This document shows, one piece after another, positions 1 through 9,905 of a stretch of DNA of 64,000 nucleotides. The notes beneath the pieces were generated by a model. The model worked only from the letters and a program-made list of their open reading frames with translations, was not told where the DNA came from and did not search any database. The DNA lies in contig NZ_QUNH01000001.1 in assembly GCF_003387355.1 (NCBI RefSeq), positions 1,312,023 to 1,376,022 of the forward strand. The letters run 5' to 3'. The stretch comes from Winogradskyella sediminis. GTDB lineage: Bacteria > Bacteroidota > Bacteroidia > Flavobacteriales > Flavobacteriaceae. How positions within the stretch are numbered: position 1 is the stretch's first letter; every line of letters begins with the position of its first letter. Made by a program: the position numbers and the translations under genes.

Positions 1-530
1 ATGATTATTTAACAGGACCGCTATTTTGGGCACATTATTCTTATTTAGGTTTGAATCCAAAAGGTTTGAAAGATCAATATGCAGATTATTGGAAGCTGAC
101 GCAAAATCAGGCCAAAATTCATTACAAGTACGCTGTAGCTAACCCAAAGAATTTTAAGGGTTATGGAGATAGTCTTTGGGGATTTACCTCGAGTTACTCG
201 GTTAAAGGCTATTACGGTCATAGTCCCGAAAACGACATTGGTGTTGTCTCTCCAACGGCAGCATTATCATCATTTCCATACACGCCAAAAGAGAGTATGA
301 AAGTTTTAGAAAATATTTATAAAAATCACGATAGTTTAGTTGGTAAATATGGTCCTTACGATGCGGTTAGTTTTGAACATAATTGGTACATGCCACGATA
401 TTTAGCTATCGATCAAGGCCCAATACCTGTAATGATAGAAAATTATAGAACGGGATTATTGTGGGATTTATTTATGAAAAATAAAGATGTTCAATCAGGT
501 TTAGAACAACTTGGTTTCAAATATAATTAG
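1..530 (+). CDS. GH144/glucoamylase-like protein, C-terminal part (5' end outside window)
   Basis: The reading frame is open from base 3, upstream of the first ATG at 51, so this is the last ~175 codons of a gene that begins left of the window. It is closely similar to the C-terminus of the next gene: both have GPLFWAHYS, LGLNP, a HSP-NDxGVxSPTAA stretch, YLAIDQGP and a MIENYRxGLLW motif. These are typical of the Bacteroidota 'glucoamylase-like' (PF10091) family that includes GH144 endo-beta-1,2-glucanases. The family is clear; the substrate is inferred. The two copies are tandem paralogues 10 bp apart. Confidence 0.8.
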   Translation, partial: DYLTGPLFWAHYSYLGLNPKGLKDQYADYWKLTQNQAKIHYKYAVANPKNFKGYGDSLWGFTSSYSVKGYYGHSPENDIGVVSPTAALSSFPYTPKESMKVLENIYKNHDSLVGKYGPYDAVSFEHNWYMPRYLAIDQGPIPVMIENYRTGLLWDLFMKNKDVQSGLEQLGFKYN

Positions 531-540
531 AATAAAGTAT

Positions 541-1896
541 ATGAAATTTTTAAGCTTAATGTTTACGTTGTTATTGTGTTTTAGTTGTGGTTCTGATGAT
601 GGACCAGGCTATCAAGAACCCTATAATCCAAATGACGACGATCCGGTAATACCATTAACGGATACGGAGTTAATGGATTTAACTCAAGAAACAACCTTTA
701 AATATTTCTGGGATTATGCCGATGCCAATTCCGGAGCAGCGAGAGAACGATATCACACTGATAACCCTTCAGATAGTGAGAATGTAGTGACTACTGGCGG
801 AAGTGGATTTGGTCTTATGGCAATATTAGTTGGTATCGAACGTGGCTATGTTACAAGAGAAGAGGGATTTAACAGATTGAGTCAAATTGTAGATTTCTTT
901 GAGAATGCAGATCGCTTTCACGGAGTTTGGCCACATTGGTTAAACGGCACTAACGGTAGTGTTATTCCATTTAGTGACCAAGATAATGGAGGTGATTTAG
1001 TTGAAACCGCATTTTTAGCTCAAGGTTTAATTTGTGTGAAAGAATATTTTAAAACTGGTTCTGAGGATGAAGCGGCATTAGCAACCCAGGCAGATGAATT
1101 ATGGAAAGGCATTGAGTGGAACTGGTATACGCAGAATCAAAATGCCTTGTATTGGCATTGGAGTCCTAATAATGGTTTTTCAATAAACTTAGAACTTAAA
1201 GGGTATAATGAAACGTTAATAGCGTTTATCTTGGGTGCAGCTTCGCCGGAATTCCCTATTCCGGCAGAAGTGTACCATCAAGGTTGGGCTAATAATGGTA
1301 ATATCGTTTCAACTGAAAGTCAATATGGTATTCCGTTAATATTAGATCATGCAGGTTCTGGTAGTGGTCCTTTATTTTGGGCACATTACTCTTTCTTAGG
1401 TTTAAACCCTACAAATCTTTCAGATCAATATGCAAACTATTGGAATTTAAACGTCAATCATACCAATATCAATTATGAATATTGTGTTGATAATCCCAAT
1501 AATTATAGAGACTATGGAGAAGATTGTTGGGGCTTAACGGCGAGTTACAGTCGAAATTCTGATGGAACAACTGGATATTCAGCACACAGTCCAGATAATG
1601 ATTTAGGTGTTATTTCACCCACAGCAGCAATTAGTTCTATTCCGTATACGCCAGAGAAGTCATTAGAGGCCATGCATTATTTCTATAGTAAAAAAGATAT
1701 TTTATTAGGTCCTGCAGGTTTTTATGATGCCTTTAGTCCGCAGTATAATGATTGGGTAACAGAACGTTATTTAGCTATAGATCAAGGACCAGAAATTATT
1801 ATGATTGAAAATTATAGATCTGGCTTATTGTGGAATCTATTTATGCAAAATGAAGACGTTCAGAATGGTTTAGATACTCTAGGGTTTACGTATTAA
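541..1896 (+). CDS. GH144/glucoamylase-like lipoprotein
   Basis: Protein of 451 aa. I chose ATG 541, not the in-frame ATG at 511, because only 541 gives a clean lipoprotein signal: a hydrophobic stretch, then Cys16 followed by GSDDG, an acidic surface-export signal of the Bacteroidota type. The mature part is an alpha/alpha-barrel-type family with TFKYFWDYAD near the N-terminus and YLAIDQGPEIIMIENYRSG near the end. GH144 members characterised elsewhere are endo-beta-1,2-glucanases, so surface cleavage of a beta-glucan is likely but inferred. It is full length, with the truncated paralogue just upstream and an esterase downstream in the same operon. Confidence 0.8.
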   Translation: MKFLSLMFTLLLCFSCGSDDGPGYQEPYNPNDDDPVIPLTDTELMDLTQETTFKYFWDYADANSGAARERYHTDNPSDSENVVTTGGSGFGLMAILVGIERGYVTREEGFNRLSQIVDFFENADRFHGVWPHWLNGTNGSVIPFSDQDNGGDLVETAFLAQGLICVKEYFKTGSEDEAALATQADELWKGIEWNWYTQNQNALYWHWSPNNGFSINLELKGYNETLIAFILGAASPEFPIPAEVYHQGWANNGNIVSTESQYGIPLILDHAGSGSGPLFWAHYSFLGLNPTNLSDQYANYWNLNVNHTNINYEYCVDNPNNYRDYGEDCWGLTASYSRNSDGTTGYSAHSPDNDLGVISPTAAISSIPYTPEKSLEAMHYFYSKKDILLGPAGFYDAFSPQYNDWVTERYLAIDQGPEIIMIENYRSGLLWNLFMQNEDVQNGLDTLGFTY

Positions 1897-1908
1897 ATAT
1901 TGAAGCAA

Positions 1909-2712
1909 ATGAAAAATCTATTATTAATTTTAGTTTTTAATGTAACAATCTTAAGTTCATGTGTCATTAACGCACAACAGCAATCAGAAGCTTCTAAAGA
2001 ATTATTTTCTTATGAGCATCATATTGTAAATGGTGATACACTTAAATATAGAATGTTGCTGCCTAAGAATTTTGATGAATCTAAAAGTTATCCTGTTGTA
2101 CTGATGCTTCATGGTGCTGGTGAACGCGGAAACGATAATAAAAAACAACTCGTTCATGGTAGCCGATTATTTTTAAATGATACCATAAGAGAACGGTTTC
2201 CAGCAATCGTTATTTTTCCACAATGTCCTAAAAATGATTATTGGTCTAAACTCGAAGCAGATCGCTCCACCAAACCAATTACGTTTAACTATAAATACAA
2301 GGATGCTCCAACCACAGCTATGGCTTTAGTTATGGATGTAATGGAAGATATGGTCGCTCAACCTTATGTTAAATCAGATCAGGTGTATGTTATGGGATTG
2401 TCTATGGGAGGCATGGGAACGTTTGAGATTATCTATCGTAAGCCCAAAATGTTTGCTGCGGCTATTCCAATATGTGGAGGTGGAGATCCAGAATCTGTTG
2501 TAGCTTATGCAAAAACTACCCCTTTGTGGATTTTACATGGAGCAAAAGATGATGTGGTAGATCCTAAATTATCTTTAAATATGGCCACTGCGATTATAAG
2601 TGCAGGTGGTTACCCAAAATTAACTTTATACGATTTTGCAAATCATAACAGCTGGGATCCAGCTTTTGCAGAACCAGAATTACTAACATGGCTTTTTTCA
2701 AAAATAAAATAA
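1909..2712 (+). CDS. Secreted alpha/beta-hydrolase (prolyl oligopeptidase/PHB-depolymerase-like esterase)
   Basis: I prefer ATG 1909 to the upstream in-frame TTG at 1900. The N-terminus is a signal peptide ending near SSCVINAQ, possibly lipidated. The catalytic serine sits in GLSMGGMG (Ser165). An oxyanion region HGAGERG lies upstream; HGAKDDVVDP offers the acid and FANHNSWDP the histidine. Such proteins in polysaccharide loci often remove acyl groups from glycans; that role is inferred. It lies 12 bp after the GH144 gene and 4 bp before the GH3 gene, so it is cotranscribed. Confidence 0.75.
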   Translation: MKNLLLILVFNVTILSSCVINAQQQSEASKELFSYEHHIVNGDTLKYRMLLPKNFDESKSYPVVLMLHGAGERGNDNKKQLVHGSRLFLNDTIRERFPAIVIFPQCPKNDYWSKLEADRSTKPITFNYKYKDAPTTAMALVMDVMEDMVAQPYVKSDQVYVMGLSMGGMGTFEIIYRKPKMFAAAIPICGGGDPESVVAYAKTTPLWILHGAKDDVVDPKLSLNMATAIISAGGYPKLTLYDFANHNSWDPAFAEPELLTWLFSKIK

Positions 2713-2716
2713 CACA

Positions 2717-5062
2717 ATGGCAAAACAATTTTCCCTTAAACTAATAACATTTTCTATCCTAGCGTTTACGTTAACAAGTTGCGATTCAAATTCAACAGCG
2801 ACTACGACTAAAACAGCTTCTGAATATAACAATCCTTATGAAGCTCAAGTAGATTCCATTTTAGGTCTTATGACTTTAGATGAAAAAATTGGGCAGCTTA
2901 ACCTTCCTGTGTCTGGAGATATTACCACAGGACAAGGAAAAAGCTCTGACGTGGGCAAAAAAATCCAAAAGGGATTAGTGGGTGGAATGTTCAATATCAA
3001 ATCGGTTGAAAAGATTAGAGCAGTTCAAAAAATTGCAGTTGAAGAAAGTCGCTTAAAAATTCCATTGCTATTTGGAATGGATGTAATACACGGCTACGAA
3101 ACCACATTTCCCATTCCATTAGGTTTATCCGCTACTTGGGATATGGAACTTATAGAAAAAACAGCACGTATGGCAGCAACGGAAGCCAGTGCCGATGGTA
3201 TTAACTGGACCTTTTCTCCAATGGTAGATATTTCGAGAGATCCACGTTGGGGACGCGTATCTGAAGGTAATGGTGAAGACCCTTATTTAGGTAGCCGTAT
3301 TGCGGAAGCGATGGTGAGAGGGTATCAGCAAGATGACTTAAGTGAAAACAATACCTTAATGGCTTGTGTAAAACATTTTGCACTGTATGGTGCCTCAGAA
3401 GCTGGTCGTGATTACAATACGGTCGATATGAGTAAAATTAGAATGTATAATGAATATTTAGAGCCATACAAAGCAGCAATTGATGCTGGAGTTGGATCTG
3501 TTATGGCATCATTTAATGAAATTGATGGAGTACCAGCAACAGGAAACAAATGGTTATTGACAGATTTGTTACGAGAGGATTGGGGTTTTAATGGCTTTGT
3601 AGTTACTGATTATACCGGAATCTACGAAATGATGGCCCATGGTGTCGGTAATGAAGAAGAGGTTGTAGCTCAGGCCTTAAATGCAGGTATCGATATGGAT
3701 ATGGCAGGTGATTCACCAGTAGCAACAGCGGCTTTTGTAAAATCACTAAAAGATGCTTTGAATAAAGGCATGGTTAAAATTGAAGATATAGACACAGCAG
3801 TAAAACGGATGTTAACAGCTAAATATGAGCTTGGATTGTTCGATGATCCTTATAGATATCTAGATAGTGACAGAGCAAAAAATGAAGTATTTACTGATGA
3901 AAATAGAGCCTTTGCAAGAAAAGTAGGTGCCGAGTCAACGGTATTACTTAAAAATGAAGACAACCTACTACCATTAAAGAAAGAAGGTACTATTGCATTA
4001 ATAGGTCCCTTAGGTAATAATGCCGTAAATATGGCTGGTACTTGGAGTGTCGCAACCAGGCAAGAAAAATCTAATCCATTTTTAGCTGGATTAAAAACCG
4101 TGGTTGGTGACCAAGCCAAGGTACTATATGCTAAAGGAAGTAACCTCGATTACGATTTAGAACTCGAACAGAGAGCAACCATGTTTGGTAAGTCTATTCC
4201 TAGAGATGGTAGATCAGATAAAGAACTTTTAGACGAAGCATTAAATATTGCTAATAAGGCAGACGTCATTGTTGCCGCTATTGGTGAATCTGCAGAATTT
4301 AGTGGTGAAAGTAGTAGTAGAACAGACATAGGAATTCCTCAAGTTCAGAAAGATTTATTAAATGCTTTGCTTAAAACAGGGAAGCCAGTAGTACTCGTAT
4401 TGTTTACTGGTAGACCTTTAGAGTTGGTTGAAGAGCATAAAAATGTACCTGCAATTCTTAATGTGTGGTTTCCAGGCAGTGAAGCTGGTTTAGCCATCTC
4501 AGATGTTTTATTTGGAGATGTCAATCCTTCTGGTAAATTAACGGCAACGTTTCCAAGAAGTGTAGGGCAAATTCCAATTTTTTACAATCATAAAAATACA
4601 GGAAGACCTTTAATGAATGAGGAAGGGAAGTTTGAAAAATTCCGTAGTAATTATATCGATGAACGCAACGAGCCATTGTACCCTTTTGGTTATGGCTTAA
4701 GCTATACAACATTCGATTATTCAAATTTAAACTTAAATACTAATACAATCGGAATGGATGGTTCCGTTGAGGTTTCTGTTGAGGTTACTAATTCTGGTGA
4801 TTATGATGGGAAAGAAGTTGTGCAACTGTACATTAGAGATGTGGTAGGTTCCGTTACTCGACCTTTAAAAGAACTAAAAGGCTTTCAAAAAGTAGAGATT
4901 AAAAAAGGTGAAACAAAAACGGTCACTTTTAACCTCACGGTAGAAGATTTAAAATTCTATAATTCAGATTTAGATTTTGTAGCAGAGCCAGGGAAATTTC
5001 ACGTGTTTGTAGGTACAGATTCTACAACCAAGATGATGGCAGAATTTGAATTGACAAAATAA
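2717..5062 (+). CDS. bglX: GH3 beta-glucosidase-like lipoprotein
   Basis: Protein of 781 aa with a lipobox Cys (LTSCDSN) after the signal sequence. The GH3 N-terminal barrel carries the nucleophile in GFVVTDYTGI (Asp298). The second domain has the likely acid/base glutamate in SGESSSRTD (about Glu531). A C-terminal fibronectin-like domain starts near GYGLSYTTFDYS. GH3 enzymes of this BglX type release glucose from beta-gluco-oligosaccharides in the periplasm. Beside GH144 genes the substrate may be beta-1,2-gluco-oligosaccharides (inference). The next gene is a tandem paralogue. Confidence 0.88.
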   Translation: MAKQFSLKLITFSILAFTLTSCDSNSTATTTKTASEYNNPYEAQVDSILGLMTLDEKIGQLNLPVSGDITTGQGKSSDVGKKIQKGLVGGMFNIKSVEKIRAVQKIAVEESRLKIPLLFGMDVIHGYETTFPIPLGLSATWDMELIEKTARMAATEASADGINWTFSPMVDISRDPRWGRVSEGNGEDPYLGSRIAEAMVRGYQQDDLSENNTLMACVKHFALYGASEAGRDYNTVDMSKIRMYNEYLEPYKAAIDAGVGSVMASFNEIDGVPATGNKWLLTDLLREDWGFNGFVVTDYTGIYEMMAHGVGNEEEVVAQALNAGIDMDMAGDSPVATAAFVKSLKDALNKGMVKIEDIDTAVKRMLTAKYELGLFDDPYRYLDSDRAKNEVFTDENRAFARKVGAESTVLLKNEDNLLPLKKEGTIALIGPLGNNAVNMAGTWSVATRQEKSNPFLAGLKTVVGDQAKVLYAKGSNLDYDLELEQRATMFGKSIPRDGRSDKELLDEALNIANKADVIVAAIGESAEFSGESSSRTDIGIPQVQKDLLNALLKTGKPVVLVLFTGRPLELVEEHKNVPAILNVWFPGSEAGLAISDVLFGDVNPSGKLTATFPRSVGQIPIFYNHKNTGRPLMNEEGKFEKFRSNYIDERNEPLYPFGYGLSYTTFDYSNLNLNTNTIGMDGSVEVSVEVTNSGDYDGKEVVQLYIRDVVGSVTRPLKELKGFQKVEIKKGETKTVTFNLTVEDLKFYNSDLDFVAEPGKFHVFVGTDSTTKMMAEFELTK

Positions 5063-5069
5063 TAATATT

Positions 5070-7289
5070 ATGAAGTTAAGATTTCTATACATAATTCTAT
5101 GTGGTACGCTTAGTACTGGTTTTTCTCAAAACTATGAAGCTAAAGTCGATTCTTTAATTAATCTTATGACACTTCAAGAAAAGATAGGCCAAACGGTAAT
5201 GTATAGTGGTCACTGGGATCAAACCGGACCGTTTGTTGGTGCTGATAATGGTAAATATATTCGGGAGGGCAATATGGGCGCCATGCTTAATGCGATGTCT
5301 GTAAAGGGCACGCGCGATTTACAAAAAATTGCAGTCGAAGAAAGCCGCCTAGGTATTCCATTGTTATTTGGTTACGATGTAATTCATGGTCATCGCACTA
5401 TTTTTCCTATTAACCTTGGGTTGTCTGCGAGTTGGGACTTAAAAATGGTTGAAGAGAGTTCTCGTATTGCAGCAGAAGAAGCGTCGGCAGAAGGTATTCA
5501 CTGGACGTTTGCACCTATGATAGATGTGTCTAGAGAGCCGCGTTGGGGACGCATTTCTGAAGGTGCTGGTGAAGATGTCTTTCTCAATAACGAAATAGGA
5601 AAAGCCTACGTTCGTGGATTTCAGGGAGACGATTTATCGCAACCCAATACCGTCTTAGCTTGCGCAAAACATTATGTAGCCTATGGTGCTGCTCAAGCTG
5701 GACGCGATTATCACACTACAAATATGGGAGAAGGTGAATTGCGTAATGTGTATTTACCACCTTTTAAAGCAGCCGTTGATGCTGGTGTGGAAACATTTAT
5801 GTCTGCTTTCAACGAACTAAATGGTGTGCCAACATCTGGTAATAAATTTACGCTAAGAGATATTCTTAGAGACGAGTGGAAGTTTGATGGTTTTGTCGTT
5901 TCAGATTATACCTCAATCAATGAAATGATTCAACATGGCTTTGCTAAAGATAGTATTGATGCGGCCAGAATTGGGATGAATGCCGGAGTCGATATGGATA
6001 TGGTTGGGCATGTGTACCGATTACATCTTAAAACATTAGTTGAAGAGGGCAAAGTTTCCGAAGCGTATATAAATGACGCTTGTAAACGCATTTTACTAGC
6101 TAAATTTAAGTTGGGATTGTTTGATGACCCTTATCGCTATATTGACGAGTTGAGAGAAGCTAATACAGCTTATAAACCAGAGTTTTTAGCTAAAGCTAGA
6201 GAAATTGCAGCTGCTTCGTCGGTTTTATTACAAAACAATAATAAGGTTTTACCACTTTCAAAAAAGACAAAAAGCATTGCCTTTATTGGACCATTGGTAA
6301 AGGACGAAGCCGATATTCTTGGCAATTGGGCGGCTAAAGGTGAACGTGGAGGGAAAGCGGTTAGCGTCTTTGAAGGTGTTTCGGAATATCTAAAGGCCAA
6401 TCAAATATTATATGCTAAAGGCTGTGACATTTTAAATGATGATAGATCTGGTTTTGAAGAGGCAATTTCTATATCTCAAAAAGCAGATCAAATTGTTTTA
6501 GTTATGGGTGAAAATCACCATATGAGTGGAGAGGCAGCATCGAGAACAGATTTAAAAATTCCTGGTATCCAACCAGAATTGATCAAAAAAATACGAGAAG
6601 CTAATCCTAATAAGAATATTACATTGGTATTAATGAATGGTCGACCTCTTAACCTTTCTGATGAGGTTAATTTAGTAGATGCCATTTTAGAAGTTTGGTT
6701 TCCTGGAACTATGGGAGGTGCCGCTACTGCAGATTTACTTTTTGGAACGGTTAATCCTTCTGGGAAATTAACGGTTACTTTTCCTAGAAATGTGGGTCAG
6801 GTGCCTATCTATTACAATATGAAAAATACAGGACGCCCAATTCCTGAGAACAATCCAAAACAAGATTATAAAAGCAATTATATTGATGTACCAAACACTC
6901 CGTTATTCGTTTTTGGACATGGCTTAAGTTATACGAAATTTAGATATTCGGATTTAAAATTGTCTTCAGAAAACTTAACCTTTTCAAGCACCATTGAAGC
7001 TAGTGTTAAGATTACAAACACAGGTAATATAGATGGGTTTGAAATTGTACAACTTTATATTCATGATAAGGTAGGAAGTGTAACAAGGCCAGTTAAAGAA
7101 TTAAAAGGCTTTCAAAAGATATTCCTTAAAAAAGGAGAATCTAAAACGGTCACTTTTACCATTTCAGCAGAAGACTTAAAATTTTATAATAGTGACATGA
7201 TTTATGGTGTGGAAATTGGCGAATTTGAAATTGCCATTGCGCCAAGTTCTGACTTTAAATTTAAGCACACTTTTAACCTAAACGATTAA
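5070..7289 (+). CDS. bglX: GH3 beta-glucosidase-like protein, tandem paralogue
   Basis: Protein of 739 aa with a type I signal peptide (cleavage after TGFSQ), so it is secreted rather than lipidated, unlike the upstream copy. It has the same GH3 layout: nucleophile Asp279 in GFVVSDYTSI, acid/base candidate Glu488 in MSGEAASRTD, and a C-terminal fibronectin-like domain with GSVTRPVKELKGFQK. It starts 7 bp after the first GH3. The two copies differ enough to suggest an old duplication with different linkage or chain-length preference (inference). Confidence 0.88.
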   Translation: MKLRFLYIILCGTLSTGFSQNYEAKVDSLINLMTLQEKIGQTVMYSGHWDQTGPFVGADNGKYIREGNMGAMLNAMSVKGTRDLQKIAVEESRLGIPLLFGYDVIHGHRTIFPINLGLSASWDLKMVEESSRIAAEEASAEGIHWTFAPMIDVSREPRWGRISEGAGEDVFLNNEIGKAYVRGFQGDDLSQPNTVLACAKHYVAYGAAQAGRDYHTTNMGEGELRNVYLPPFKAAVDAGVETFMSAFNELNGVPTSGNKFTLRDILRDEWKFDGFVVSDYTSINEMIQHGFAKDSIDAARIGMNAGVDMDMVGHVYRLHLKTLVEEGKVSEAYINDACKRILLAKFKLGLFDDPYRYIDELREANTAYKPEFLAKAREIAAASSVLLQNNNKVLPLSKKTKSIAFIGPLVKDEADILGNWAAKGERGGKAVSVFEGVSEYLKANQILYAKGCDILNDDRSGFEEAISISQKADQIVLVMGENHHMSGEAASRTDLKIPGIQPELIKKIREANPNKNITLVLMNGRPLNLSDEVNLVDAILEVWFPGTMGGAATADLLFGTVNPSGKLTVTFPRNVGQVPIYYNMKNTGRPIPENNPKQDYKSNYIDVPNTPLFVFGHGLSYTKFRYSDLKLSSENLTFSSTIEASVKITNTGNIDGFEIVQLYIHDKVGSVTRPVKELKGFQKIFLKKGESKTVTFTISAEDLKFYNSDMIYGVEIGEFEIAIAPSSDFKFKHTFNLND

Positions 7290-7301
7290 TAGCAAGTAGT
7301 T

Positions 7302-9905
7302 ATGCCACATATGATTTGTAAGATTCACCCCCTTTTCTTAATGTTATGTGTGGCTTATTCGTATTTAGGTTTCTCACAAACTAAAATCATAAATTCTGGA
7401 TGGCAATTCTCAGAAGATAAAACGAACTGGCAAACGGTAAATATTCCGCATACTTGGAATCAGGATGATGCGTTTGATGATGACTCAGGTTACAGAAGAG
7501 GTTTAGGCTATTATCAAAAACACATTTTTTTCAGCTCAGAAACCAGTGCAAATAATCATTATTTAAAGTTTAATGCTGTAAACCAAGACGCAACCGTCTA
7601 TGTAAATGGCAAAGAAATTGGTAACCACAAAGGAGGTTATACAGCATTCAATTTTAATATTTCTGAATATATAAACTATGATACTTACAATGTTATAGAA
7701 GTTACCGTAGATAATTCACACAATGAAGATATACCACCTTTAGATGCCGATTTCACCTTTTACGGAGGTATATATCGTGATGTGGAATTAATAAGTTTAC
7801 CAAAGCAACATTTTAGTTTAGAAGATTTTGCTTCTGAAGGTTTTTATGTTAATTATCCACACGTTTCTAAAGAAAAAGCAAGCATAGAAATTACAACACT
7901 TCTTAAAAACACAGCATTAAATAAGGTAAAAACAGCATTAGAGCTTGTTCTTACCGATGCGGATGGTAACGTGGTGAAAACCCACATAGAAACTTTACAA
8001 CTTAAGCCACAATCAATTGATGAATTTAAGTTGCTACTACCTGAAATTAAGCATCCAAAATTATGGTCGCCAGATGATCCTTATTTGTATAAATTACAAC
8101 TTATTCTCAAAAATAAAACAGGAGCAATTGTAGATACTAAAACGACCAATATCGGATTTAGATGGGTCTCTGTTGATGCTAAAAAAGGCTTTTATTTAAA
8201 TGGAGAGCCGATAAAATTAATAGGAGTCAATCGTCATCAAGATTATGAGGGTTATGGTAATGCTGTACCTATGGCACTTCAGAAAAAGGATATTGAACTG
8301 ATTAAAGATATGGGTTCAAATGTTATCCGTTTTGCTCATTATCCTCACGCGAGAGAATTGTACAAAATGTGCGATGAACTTGGTATTTTAGTCTGGACAG
8401 AAATTCCTGTTGTGAATAAAGTTACAAATTCTGAAGCCTTTTTTGAAACATCAATAAAGATGCAAAAGGAGCATCTTAAGCAATATTATAATTATCCATC
8501 TGTGGTAATGTTTGGTTACATGAATGAAATTTTTTTACGTCTGGCATTCGATAAGAAAGAGTCTGACGCCGAAAAAGAAGAACGAAAAAAGTATACCTAT
8601 CAACTTGCTAAACAGTTAGAGGATTTAACTCGAAAAGAAGCGCCAAACCATATTACAGTAATGGCACTTCACTTTAATGAGTTATATAATGAAACCAAAA
8701 TAGCAGATTTATCGATGCTTGTGGGTTGGAACCTCTATTTTGGTTGGTATCATGATACCATTGAAGATTTAGGTGTGTTTTTAGACAATCAGCATCAACG
8801 CTATCCAGATCGTGCTATTATGATTTCTGAATACGGTCCAGGCGCAGATGTACGTGTTTCAGCCACGCAACCATCTCGATACGATTATTCCCAACAGTAT
8901 CAGTTGTTATTGCATTCTGGGTATTACAATCAAGTGGAAGCGCGCGATTATGTAACCGGAATGACGGCTTGGAATTTCGCTGATTTTGGTTCAGAATTTA
9001 GAGGAGAAACAATTCCGCATGTTAACCAAAAAGGATTAGTACAATACAATCGAGAACCCAAAGAGGTCTATTATTGGTATCAGTCTGTTTTAAAAGAAAA
9101 AGAACCTCACATCCATATTGCTAATTATGAAGACACAATTACTTTGCTCAATAGCAACCAGTATGATGTAACTCTATTTTCTAATCAAAAAAAAGCGAAA
9201 CTGTATGTTAACGATATTTATCTTCAAAATGTAACTTTTAAAGATGGTATGGCTATAGTTACTGTTCCTTTTGTTAATGGTATTAATACGCTTAAGGCCG
9301 AAACAGAAATGCATTCTGATGTGCTTCAAATAAAAGCGAACGTGATAAAGACCCTTAAAGAAAATCCTAATCAGAAACTAGCGATTAATATAGGTACACA
9401 TATTAATTATAGCGATGATGTTAATGGAGTAACTTTTCTTCAAGATAGAGTTTATACAAAAGGTTTATATGGATATGTACCAAGTTCTGGGAAATGTGAA
9501 AAGAAATTAGTGCCTTTTAATATTAGTAACAGCAATCAGGAGGCCATTTTTCAAACTATGCTTGTGGATTGTGAAACTTATAAAGTGGATATACCTAATG
9601 GAAGCTATAAGATAACCTTATATTTTGTGGAGCCAGACTTAAAAAACAAAGCGAATATTGTATTCAACTTATCCAATTCAGATGAAACGTCTAATACGAA
9701 TATTTCTCATAGAGTTTTTGATATTAGTTTAAATGATAAAACTGTAGTAAGTCAGTTTAATATGGCAAAAGCCTACAGCGCTAAATATGGGATTACTCAA
9801 ACTTTTGAGGTTGATATTAATAATAACGTCGGACTAACAATTGGGCTCAATGCCATAAAAGGGGATACTGTTATTAGTGGTATTTTAATAGAAAAAATAG
9901 ATTAA
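7302..9905 (+). CDS. GH2 beta-galactosidase-like enzyme with C-terminal malectin-like region
   Basis: Protein of 867 aa with a signal peptide ending near YLGFSQ. A second possible start is ATG 7311. GH2 sugar-binding, immunoglobulin-like and barrel domains run in order. The acid/base is in GYMNEIF (Glu409) and the nucleophile in MISEYGPG (Glu510). After about residue 680 a malectin-like segment begins (NIGTHINYSDDVNGVTF), probably carbohydrate binding. The barrel resembles beta-galactosidase/glucuronidase members, but GH2 specificity cannot be read from sequence. It is part of the dense operon, 12 bp after GH3. Confidence 0.85.
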   Translation: MPHMICKIHPLFLMLCVAYSYLGFSQTKIINSGWQFSEDKTNWQTVNIPHTWNQDDAFDDDSGYRRGLGYYQKHIFFSSETSANNHYLKFNAVNQDATVYVNGKEIGNHKGGYTAFNFNISEYINYDTYNVIEVTVDNSHNEDIPPLDADFTFYGGIYRDVELISLPKQHFSLEDFASEGFYVNYPHVSKEKASIEITTLLKNTALNKVKTALELVLTDADGNVVKTHIETLQLKPQSIDEFKLLLPEIKHPKLWSPDDPYLYKLQLILKNKTGAIVDTKTTNIGFRWVSVDAKKGFYLNGEPIKLIGVNRHQDYEGYGNAVPMALQKKDIELIKDMGSNVIRFAHYPHARELYKMCDELGILVWTEIPVVNKVTNSEAFFETSIKMQKEHLKQYYNYPSVVMFGYMNEIFLRLAFDKKESDAEKEERKKYTYQLAKQLEDLTRKEAPNHITVMALHFNELYNETKIADLSMLVGWNLYFGWYHDTIEDLGVFLDNQHQRYPDRAIMISEYGPGADVRVSATQPSRYDYSQQYQLLLHSGYYNQVEARDYVTGMTAWNFADFGSEFRGETIPHVNQKGLVQYNREPKEVYYWYQSVLKEKEPHIHIANYEDTITLLNSNQYDVTLFSNQKKAKLYVNDIYLQNVTFKDGMAIVTVPFVNGINTLKAETEMHSDVLQIKANVIKTLKENPNQKLAINIGTHINYSDDVNGVTFLQDRVYTKGLYGYVPSSGKCEKKLVPFNISNSNQEAIFQTMLVDCETYKVDIPNGSYKITLYFVEPDLKNKANIVFNLSNSDETSNTNISHRVFDISLNDKTVVSQFNMAKAYSAKYGITQTFEVDINNNVGLTIGLNAIKGDTVISGILIEKID

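Noticed and set aside
1..1896. One GH144 gene broken by a frameshift
   Set aside because: The first frame ends with a normal C-terminus and the second begins with its own lipoprotein signal and repeats the same motifs, so they are two genes.
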